Source of the DNA: Phoronis pallida
Taxonomy: Eukaryota; Phoronida; Phoronidae
DNA: 10,321 nucleotides
Direction: 5' to 3'
NCBI GenBank assembly: GCA_028565715.1
Contig: JAOXYC010243123.1
Span: 1 to 10,321 of the forward strand
Below the pieces are notes generated by a model. The model made no database searches and had not been told where the DNA came from. It saw only the letters and a program-made list of their open reading frames with translations. The translations under genes were made by a program, and so were the position numbers. Shown here in pieces: positions 1 through 9,900 of this stretch. How positions within the stretch are numbered: the first letter of the stretch is position 1; every line of letters begins with the position of its first letter.

Positions 1-776
1 CCACAAAACAAAACAAATGAAAGACATCTTGGCCATAAACTGCATAAACAAAGAGAACAAAGAAAGTTTTATTATATTCAATGTGCCAAGAGAGTATGCA
101 GATTCTTCAATCTCCAGCTTGAAGTTAAAATTGCCGCCTAAGCTCAAAAGTATGTCAACAGTCAATGAGAATTGATTGATTATGTCTCCATACATGCGTT
201 GAGTCTCCTAATATTGATGTTGTGACCAGTGGTGTGAATATGTGTATGGCTCACCATGGTAGAAACTGAGTGCGACTGAGAAATGGGATCAAATGTTCAT
301 AAGCAAGGCACTTGCTATTAGACAAAATTATTATTCATATAAGTTAGTTCACGACACATCAGTCAACATTTTTCTACTCGGTCATTGTTGTGTTTGTTTT
401 GTTTTTGGGAAATGTTATCTGAACATTTGAAGTTTCATTTTCTTCTAAGAAAAAAATGTGTAAAATGAATCCGGGGGGGGAAACTAGTTTACAGTTTGAG
501 ACCCGTGTGCCCAGTTTTGTTACCTGTGGGCTTGTTGTTACCAAGGCCTAAATTATCTGCAGGGTAGGCCTACTTTTTTTCCTAAATGCAAAGGCAAAAT
601 ATTTTTCTAGTTGTATTTATAAGATTCAACAAAGATGTTTGCATCACTGAACTGTTATCAGAATGCTTTTTATGCTTTACAAGTGGCAATTGATTTTTTG
701 CCTTGAGAGCCTCAGTAGAAAATTGATCCACTCAGACTAGTGTAGTCAGTGTGCATGTATGTAGAGCCTGCACAAA
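1..776. other. Upstream flank / possible 5' UTR and promoter, no gene seen
   Basis: No coding segment, RNA gene or clear core promoter was recognised here. The stretch is AT-rich, with a run of eight G at 473-480 and a palindromic GTAGGCCTAC word at 564-573. The transcription start cannot be placed. The last few dozen bases probably belong to the 5' UTR, because exon 1 has no visible splice acceptor directly before its start codon, but an upstream non-coding exon cannot be excluded. Confidence 0.5.
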
Positions 777-787
777 ATGGCTTCTAA
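755..787 (+). promoter_or_regulatory. Two overlapping upstream reading frames before the Sec15 start
   Basis: An ATG at 755 opens a 10-codon frame that ends at TAA 785-787, overlapping the main start in another frame. A second ATG at 759 is followed at once by TAG (762-764), a minimal start-stop element in the main frame. Both have poor contexts (T at -3), whereas the main ATG at 777 has A at -3 and G at +4, so scanning ribosomes would mostly pass them. Whether they are transcribed is inferred from their closeness to the main start. Confidence 0.4.
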
Positions 788-937
788 GTCTAGCAGTGAC
801 TCACTGCATGAGACAGATAACTCGTCTGGTTATATGTCTACCAGTAGGAATAGTGGCATCATGTCGGAGAATGAGGTAGAAAATCTCATTGAAGAGTGTG
901 AATCGTCTAGTCTTGCCAGCCTAGCTCTGGTCGCAAG
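777..937 (+). CDS. EXOC6: Sec15 exon 1 (N-terminus, residues 1-53 and split R54)
   Basis: Starts at ATG 777 in a strong context (CACAAAATGG); an in-frame TAG at 762-764 rules out upstream extension within this exon. Residues 2-28 are rich in Ser and Thr, look disordered and have no conserved counterpart I recognise. From residue 31 the sequence ENEVENLIEECES aligns in character with the EHERILxEIES segment of vertebrate EXOC6 proteins, which is why this is taken as the true first coding exon. The exon ends in phase 2 at donor GTATGC (938). ATG codons at 834 and 861 are alternative starts; 861 would give a length closer to the vertebrate N-terminus. Confidence 0.82.
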
Positions 938-3900
938 GTATGCTTGATGTAGAAAGCGAATGGTATTCTCATTTGTATGTTATTTCTATCTTCCTGTTAG
1001 GTGTGGAATTTGTAGACTTGGCAAAAAGTTGCTTGTCTTACAAGTGTTTTGCCCTAGAGTGAATTCATTTACTGAAGGTTTCCTATCCTATCAAATTTAT
1101 GTACACTTTTGATAGGTTAGTGTGTCGCTTAGTTGGTTGACCTATACCTGTTTCATTTGACCCTTACCGTCTTGTATTAGAAAACAGGCATTTATAGAGT
1201 CTGAACTCGTTTACATCCGCAAGCCACTATAGTGTAGCACTAGACTTCGATTCCCAGGGTTTTAAAAAACTTGTCAATGCCTTGGATGAGCACCTCAATG
1301 GCAGTTCATGAAATCTTGCTCTTTCTATCAGCTGCAGCCTTTAGACTAGAGTAACATAATAAAAAACAGACACTTATGTATTTATGTGAAATATATGAAA
1401 ATGGTCTTTGTGTTGTTATTTTAGCTAGCTTGTATACTACACATACTGTGCAGCCAACTATTTATATTTTACAGGAGACATGACTGAGTTTCATTATAAA
1501 ATATTTATGTAGAAATTCTTTGGGAGTGTTGAAAAATAGTTGGCACCCTTCACCCCAGTCTCGAAAGCTATTTCAAGTTTCTGTTACATATCTTGTGAGA
1601 AATGATGAGGAATCCGTTGGGAGAATGAAGCATTTGAATATAGTTCATAGTACAGCAAACTGCTGATGTGGAAGTTCAACTGCTTTGATATCATTGGATA
1701 AAAATTCACCCTCTTCTATTGTGAAGAGTGGAGATTGGTTGCCGCTAGGGAAGTTTTTTTGGCACAATATATCAAATAAATGCACATTTTTTTAATAAAG
1801 TTCTATCTAGCATAGTCTTCCCCACAGCCCATCTCAAACGATGGTCTGTTCTAATGCGATAATCAAGTATCGACGCTAAGTATATGTTGATTATGTCACT
1901 CTGCTTAAACACAGCCTTCTACTTTCCGTAAAAAAATCCGGAAGACCCCCTGCAATTGATACAGTCCCTCGAAAGAGTCAAAGGGCATAGACCCAATGCC
2001 AATTTTCTTTATATGCTTAGTTGTCTTTTTTTGTTTCAGATCTGTGTTCAGTTCTGGTGAACATCAACTGTTTATGCAGAAGTTGGATAATAGAATAAAA
2101 CATCATGACAAAGAGATTGAGCGCATGTGTAACTATCATTACCAGGGATTTATTGACTCTATTCGGGAGCTGCTACAAGTCAGGGAGGAAGCTGTCAAAC
2201 TCAAGGTGAGCTCTGATTTTTGGTTGATTAGTTTTATTTACAGACTTAGTCTGAAAGCAAATTAGTGTGATTATCATATGAAATAATGCTCTAGTCTTGG
2301 GTGCTGACGTACTCTTATGATAAAATTTACCTTTCGAAAAGAATTCCTTTTTAGAGATAACACAATGACAATGCACACAAAAGACAAAGTTATTTGTACA
2401 TAAACTCTGTCAACTTTGTTGTTCTTCTTATCACTGACTTGACTTTTCCTCAGGTTCCCCAATTAATTTTTTCCAAATGAATAATTTTAAATAGATGTGG
2501 TGTTAAATTTGTTGATACTTTGTACCTACACTTATTGATAGCAGATTAATAAAAAATGAAAATATCCAAATGCACTATTTACATGTTGCTCCTAACATGG
2601 GCTATTGCATATTTAATCCATACTCCCAAGTTCATTTTGAATTTCAAATTTTCAGGATGATGTCCAATACAGCAACAAAACACTACAGGAATCTGGGAAG
2701 AAGGTGGTGTTTAAGGTCGAGGATCTTGTGCAATGTCGTAAAACTCAGCAGAATATAGCTTCTACTATAGAGAATCTTGAATTGTGTCTGCCAGGTACAA
2801 ATATTATATACAAAGCAGTCTTTTGGTGTCATTTGGTTTATTGAAGGATGGTGATTATTTAACATTTAGGTTAAAGTGAAAATTATGTTTATGAAATATT
2901 AAATTATATGTGTAAAAAGTGCAAAACCTAATATTTAAATGAAAATGCAATATTGTTTGAAACATGAAAAAACCCAATTTTTTATTTTGAGGACAACACA
3001 TAATTTTGAAATTTAAGCATGAAAATGCAATATTATTATTGTATGAAAACATGAAATTACCAACTTGTATTATAAAAGACAAAACTGTACTTGGAGTATT
3101 TCAATATAGAGACTTCAATCGTTGCCAAGCTTGATTATAATTAATTATAAATCTGGTCAAGCAACTAATTTGATCACATAACGTGACCTAGTAATTTCCT
3201 CAACTGAGGAAAATGAAAAGTACTTGGAGTATGTTTTAGGAAAGCCCAGTCGCTTCTTGACCTTCAACCACCAAATTTTATGTTTTAGTGCTTGAAATGT
3301 ATCACAAGCTGCGAGATCAGATGGAAAGCAAGCGTTACTACCCGGCCCTGAAGACCTTAGAACAGCTAGAGCATACCTATCTCCCTCGTGTGAGCAACTA
3401 TAGATTTAGTCAGGTCATGACAGAGACTATACCGCAGCTACGAGAACAGATTAAAGATGCGTCCATGTCGGATCTTAAGGACTTTTTGGAAAATATACGT
3501 AAACACTCATCTACACTGGGAGAGGTTGCAATGAAACACGTAAGAATTCTCAATAGATTCATTTAAATTGAGTCGCAGCCATGAACTTGTTTCTTCTTCA
3601 CAGATTCATTAGGAAATCTGATGGTTCTTGAAATAATTGTTAATTTGCTTCTGTAAATTTAAAAATCCCCCAGAACTTTTCAGTACCTCCATTCTGCTGC
3701 CTTCATCAGTATTGGTATTGCTGTCACAGGTGGGGCAGTCAACAATTATCTGTCATAAAAACTTGTGAAAGTTTGGAAGTTGAATTTCAGAAGCTGATAA
3801 CATGTTTGCCAAATGGAGTCAGAACATTGACTAAACCATACATGATTGTTTGTTAAAATTGTAATCTATTCAACTGCATTTGTTCAAAACCTAAAAACAT

Positions 3901-6900
3901 TATCATATTTTTAACTCAGTGCGCAGAACAAAACAAGATGGATGTCACGCTTGCAAAACGACGTGCAAAGAAGCAGAAGCGTAAAGCTCCCCCGCCACCC
4001 AATCCTTTTACTGGAGAGGTCGAGGCTAAGTCATCCAACCCCTTTGAGGATGCTGATGAGTTACATGTTCCAGAAACATTAGATGAGGTAGGGGAGAGAG
4101 GGGCTAGTTGTAACATTTTTCATTTGAATAGCAATTTCTATTGTCAATGAACTACATGTAATGAAATGATAATTATTATATGACAATAAAAATTAAAAGG
4201 ACCAGTCTTTTAAGTGATTAAAATCATTTTCAACATCGTGTTTTTGAATAATTTGATTTTACTATCCACACGGCACTGCTATATTTGGGTATGGAAATGA
4301 AACCATTGCTTTTTGGTCAGACACATATCATTCAAACTGTTTATGAACAATTTTTATGGAATTTGAATTCAGAAATGATAAATGAGAGGCCAGCCACCTG
4401 GGATTTAATGAATTTATTGTTTTGTAGGATCTGAGTGCTCAAGACCTTGTAGATTTCTCGCCTGTTTACAGATGTTTACATATTTATTCAGTTTTGGTGA
4501 GTATGTTTTGTAGTCATGCTTCAGTCTTGAAAATGGAATTCATTTTGGCCCTGAATTTTTTTTCATTTTATGTGTGAAGCGCTTTAGAATATGATCATAG
4601 ATAAAGCGCTATATAAATTTCATACATTATTACATCATGTGAAGTCCTTGTAAACAAATTATTGAATTTACACATTAATTCTCTCCTGTATTTTGTAACA
4701 GGGTGCTAGAGAACAGTTTGAGTCATATTATCGTAAGCAGCGTCGGAAGCAAGCCAGACTTGCGCTCAACCCTCCAGCTAATATGGTAAGTCTGATTATG
4801 AAATATTACAATTGACATATAGGTACATAATGATGTAGCTATGTCTTGTAAGGAGTTAATGTTCAATTTTCTTTTTATACTGTCTTTCATATTGTCAATT
4901 TTCTGGAATAGTTACGCAAGAAAATCTTGTAGTAGATCTATTCTATAGAAGGTTCAAGATACATTGAGTTTAAACAACCGCAGCAACCATTCAACTGAAA
5001 CTAATTTTTGCAACCTATATTTTGTATTAGTAGTTTTATTTACTAGTTTGATTTTGATATTTCAAAGAAATTCTATATAATCAACGAGGTAAGTTCAAAG
5101 ACTGTTGTGTGCTTTGCAATGTATGGAGTAGGGCCATATCTGCAATAAATAATACAAACTTTCTGTCAGAGGTGAAATGTTTCAATTCACAGTTTACCTT
5201 GTGCAGATGTGTGTTTCATAGAAATCTTAACATGTGCTGTAAAAATGATTTTAAATATTATATAACAAAGTATTAAATCACCTTCCTAACAGTAATCCCA
5301 TGGACTATTGGGTTGATAAAGTGCATTTTTTTATTTCTTCCTTGAACACCAATGTAAAGGTGTTCATACAAAAATTAAAAATTCTGAAATGTTTAAAAAG
5401 TGAAAAGATCAGTGTTTTAAGACCGTTTTTAGCACGGACAAACTATCTAGAAAACAAATAATTAAAAGTTTTCCTCTACAGAATATATCATTTCTCTTAA
5501 CATTTTAAAACGAAATCTCATTTCTGTCTCTCAGAGAGTTGGGCCAGCAATATTGTCTACAAAAAGTTTTCCTCTACAGAATCTATCATTTCTCTTAACA
5601 TTTTAAAACGAAATCTCATTTCTGTCTCTCAGAGAGTTGGGCCAGCAATATTGTCTACATTTGAGAAGGTAGGTTATGGTCTCATGCACATGTGGTTTAT
5701 ACTGTATGTAAATATGTAACACAGTCTGCTAATGTATGTGAACTAGTGTGTGACATGTGTGGTAGATATATTAACATTCCTCTAGTCTAACATTCACTCT
5801 ATCAGGTGTATTGTGTCAATGTTCTTTTTGATATGGTATATAGTTTTTCCCGACATGGGTTTGGCTGTGTCAATGCTGTTTAACTTTCTTTTTGGTATTA
5901 TTTACTTTTTTCTCGCATGTATTAATAGTTTTTTCTCGCATGGATTTTGCTGGTGTCAATGCAGTTTAACTTTCTCTTTGGTACTAACTGTTTTTCTTGG
6001 CAGGGTTGGCTGTTGATGTTTTTTGACTTTTCCTAAATCTCAATAATATGAAAGGTTTTTCGCTGCTTTGGCTAAATGTATGATGCAATGTCTTGTCAGT
6101 TTTCTTTTTGGTAATGATTCATGATGTTTGCATATTGCTTGGGTTTCATTTCTGATCGTCTTAGGTGGATTGTAGGCTTGTTACAATGAAGACTTACTTA
6201 TAATTAATTATAAATCTGGTCAAGCAACTAATTTGATCACATCACGTGACCTAGTAATTTCCTCAACTGAGGAAAATGATTTTTGAAAAATGTTTCATGG
6301 CCCAACTGGGGCTCGAACCCAGGACCCTCGGATTGCTAGACCGAAGCTCTGCCACTGAGCTCCCGGAGCCAACTAGCCGAGACACGACACAATCGCAACT
6401 ATTGAAGTCTCTATATTGAAGTGAAGACTTACAACCATTTTCTGGCAAAAATGCTTAATTTGACAGTATAATAAATTCTGATGTGTGATCATGACTGTTG
6501 TTTGATCTTTCTTTAGATGTATCTAAGTTTATTTCTATGAGAATAATTGACTGTCAAAAATGTTCTGCTCTAAACATTTCTTATTCATTTTTTTTTTTGT
6601 AGTTGGTCTCTTTGTTTTTCTGGGTGTATTTATTTCAGAGTGTTTCTGTATGCATTCAAATTAAAAAAAGTGTTATTCTATTGCTTGACCTCTTCTACTA
6701 AGACTACTTTCTAGACCATTAACTAAGCACGGATCTTGTATTAATTATTAGTACTTAGGGTATTTATTTGCACTTTTTATTTCCGTTTTTATGCTATTGA
6801 TTTGTGTAGTAGACTCATAGTATTGATTTTCTTACTTAAATTGAGTCTAGTTTCCTAGATTACACTATTTCTGTGTTTCAAACTAAGGCCTCAAATAAAA

Positions 6901-9900
6901 TTGTTTGTTTCCAGTCACACAATTTTACCTAGAGCATTTTGCCAACTTTATGTTTTGGTCAGAGCAGCAATCTCAATTGTCTTTCAAAGGCCATGTGGCT
7001 GCTGTTGTTTTGACTTTATACGAATGCTCCTCTGTGCTTTTGTTTCACAATGATAGATGTCACTGTATGTTTTTTTATTCATGTCAATGTCAATGATCAC
7101 AATGCATGATAACTGCACACATATTCAGTGACCTGAAAAAGCTTAATATGCAATTATCAACAATTTATTCCAGAAGACAAAAGGTTTCCAAGTCCACATT
7201 TATGTCAGTATTTAGAAAAAAATATAAGAATAATTCAGACGACCCCTTTTTTGTTACTACCAATAACATGTAGGCCTAACGTTTTTCATTTCATATATTA
7301 TGTATCAGCAGTATAAAAGATTACTTGAGGAGTATGAATATTTTACTATATACCAACTGGCATGAACGTGAACTTTTATAACTTTTTTAATCTGTTAGCA
7401 GGGAAATTATGAACAGACTAAATGCAGTAGCGGTTAAAGTTTGTTATGCCCAGACATAAGATGTTATGAAATGCATTAAAAATGATTTTGTTCAATTCAC
7501 TGTAAAACAATGATTTCAAGTCATGTATAAAAAATACAGCATAACAATTTTGACAACAGTGTGGTTTATCCAGCTAGCATTCCTTCAAAATGTGTTAATC
7601 AGACCACTGGCCATTGCTTCTATTGTGTAAGATATAATTTTGTAAGTATTTTATTTTTCACAAACTAGTTTAAGGTATAACTTATTGTTTTTCTTGATAC
7701 TTTCAGCATGAAAGTCTGGATGGTTATAAATCTTACTTCCATGACATTATTGGGTAAGTAGAAATGGAGACCCGTCACAAATTTTTATTTAATTTTCTGT
7801 AATCATTCATTGATAAATCTTTGTCTTAAAAGTATTACAAATTAGTTTTATATTCTTCATTATTTTTTTACGCCTAGACACAATAAGATGAAATTAAAAT
7901 ATTTTTGATTGATAGATTTATAAGCAGTTTTTGTTTAGATTAGCACTTAAACATTAAAAAAATAGTCAACATGATAAAATAACGTTCAGTTCCTATAACA
8001 ATTATACTTTTCATTTATGCAGGTTTTTTGTTGTTGAAGACCACATTCTGAACACGACAACAGGACTTGTAAATAGGTCATACATTGATGAACTCTGGGA
8101 AATGGCATTGTCAAAAATAGTGGCAGTACTCAGGACACATTCTGTGAGTTCACTCATTTAGTTGTCAAAATTCAGTAAAGATAGCCAAGTTACTCTCAGT
8201 AAGATGACTTCACAAATAACTGAGGGCGTCACCATAGAAATTACAAAATAGTCTGACTGTTGGTGATTCAAAATATGTTGTCACAGAGTTTCATGAGTGT
8301 ATTCAATTTCGTCTAATACTGGACTTACGTTTTACATTGACTGTTGGGTGCTGCAGTGCAGTCAATGTAAAACCTAAGTCCAGTATTGGATTAAATTGCA
8401 TAATTTTGCTTATTAACCAACTGGATGACGAACATTCATGTGTTAAGTTTCATAAGTTGTTTTGCTAAGTCCTAAGGTAAAGCCTATAACCCTTCCATGA
8501 AACCAACATCTGGGTAGAGTCTCACAAAGGTTTTGACTGTTTAAAAGTTATGAAAGGCTGACCTATGAGTCTCAGAGTTGTGGCTTGACAATTTAGGGTC
8601 CAGCCAACCGCCTAATGACAAAAGTTCACGGACTGAAATGAGTTGATAATGAGCAGTTTCATATAAAATTGTGAATTTTTCAACAGGCTTACTGTACGGA
8701 TGCCAGTCTGATGCTTCAAATCAAGAATACAATAGTGCTCTTCTGTCTAACACTCAAGGGTTATAACTTCAATGTTAGTCAGCTTTATGACTTGTTGGTG
8801 GAAATAAGGTTAGTTGGTAAAGGGAGTTTTGAAGTCTGCACAGTTAGTAGCTATTGGGCTATTGCAGCAGAAAGGGTACCTGTGGGGATGGGATGGCTCT
8901 AATGTGTAAGAACAACTAGTACCCAATTTTATTTATTAATTTTCTTTTAAAATGTTGACAGAATTTTATTTTGAAAATTCATTTCCTGACCAATTAATTG
9001 AATTGAAAACATTTATTCAGAGGCATCAAAGAAGTGATCTTCATTTCATATACAAAATCCACGTTTTTGTATTCAAGGCAGTACACATATTAAGTAACTA
9101 GTACACTGGCAGGAATGTTGAACAAGAAGTGATAGCAATCAAATAATTACCCCTTAGTTGGCTTTGCAGATTGGAAGTAAAGCATCTTTCAGTATGAAAC
9201 TGCCGAGACACAACTTGTTGTCAACTGACCATTGTTATTGCCATTGCAGAGATTTATACAATGAGATTATCATGAAGAAATGGCTACAGATCTTCCGTGA
9301 TATATTTGAGGAGGATAACTACACACCTATCACAGTGGAGAATGACACAGAGTTCCTGGCTGTTGTACAAAAATATCCATATAAAGATCAGAAGCTGGCC
9401 TCGGTAAGTGATGTCTTCATTTTTAGTATGCACACTTGAAAGTTTTCACTTCCAGGACCATTCATTCATAGACATTTTCGAAGAAAACACAATGATCATG
9501 AAGTCGGTGTGTAAAAAATGAAATCAATTGAAGTACAGTTCACACCCTGGTATAAGCCCATGACTTACAAATCGAAAAACTTAGGTGTGTTCATACCTGA
9601 AGGAATTCATACAAGCCATTTGTAAAAATATAATTATATTTATATAATCAACATTCTATCAGAACTCGGGGTGGTCTTATACTGCTTAAGGGCTTATACC
9701 TGGGTTTTTACAGTAAGTTATATAGATTTATATTTGGGTGCTCATCTCCATAAAGATGATATTAGGCCCTGGTAGCAGCTTAACCGGTATCATTATACCA
9801 TGATCAACTTTTTTTTTTCTTCATGCCGTGGTGAAGCTCAAAGTACTTTGTTATCCCACTTAATGTTTTGCCTCAGATCATTCCGAACATATCTAATTTT

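Larger units (their letters stand above)
2795..3288 (+). other. Sec15 intron 3 (494 bases), carries a SINE insertion
   Basis: GT-AG intron with acceptor ATGTTTTAG ending at 3288. It contains an AT-rich imperfect repeat (2933-3057) and the SINE-related insertion described separately (3100-3219). Only 56 bases separate the right target duplication from exon 4, so the branch point and polypyrimidine tract must lie in that short interval or inside the insertion. Confidence 0.85.
4786..7706 (+). other. Sec15 intron 7 (2921 bases), repeat-rich
   Basis: The longest intron in the window, from donor GTAAGT to acceptor TACTTTCAG ending at 7706. It holds a 98-base tandem duplication, a candidate cassette exon, a pyrimidine-rich degenerate repeat and SINE copy B, each listed separately. 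In 4786-5463 and 6433-7706 nothing further was recognised apart from AT-rich, T-rich sequence and a GTAGGCCTAA word at 7270. Confidence 0.8.

Noticed and set aside
611-625. TATTTATAAG as a TATA box for Sec15
   Set aside because: Such words are common in AT-rich DNA, it is about 155 bases before the ATG, and no initiator or transcript evidence supports it.
1996-2265. 89-residue open frame on the plus strand as a separate small membrane protein
   Set aside because: Its hydrophobic start is the translated T-rich tract before a splice acceptor, and its conserved middle is Sec15 exon 2. The ends are intron.
3021-3034. Repeated GAAAATGCAATATT (also at 2941) as the start of a CRISPR-like or regulatory array
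   Set aside because: Only two copies, irregular flanks, AT-rich intron of an animal gene; a decayed local duplication explains it.
2855-3082. 75-residue minus-strand open frame, and similar AT-rich frames at 2173-2462 and 2683-2865
   Set aside because: Low-complexity, Phe/Asn/Ile-rich or antisense to Sec15 exons; no conserved motif and no splice context.
3916-4116. 66-residue minus-strand open frame rich in Ser and Ala
   Set aside because: It is the antisense of Sec15 exon 5, whose plus-strand reading fits the gene by phase and position.
6299-6370. Functional tRNA-Ala(AGC) gene
   Set aside because: It lies inside an element with target duplications and a shared non-tRNA tail, and the acceptor stem has a mismatch and wobble pairs.
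6263-6448. 61-residue minus-strand open frame
   Set aside because: It is the translation of the tRNA-like part and head of SINE copy B, not a protein gene.
6905-7096. 63-residue plus-strand open frame as an extra exon or gene
   Set aside because: Phe/Cys/His-rich translation of T-rich intron with no family resemblance and no acceptor and donor in a suitable phase noticed.
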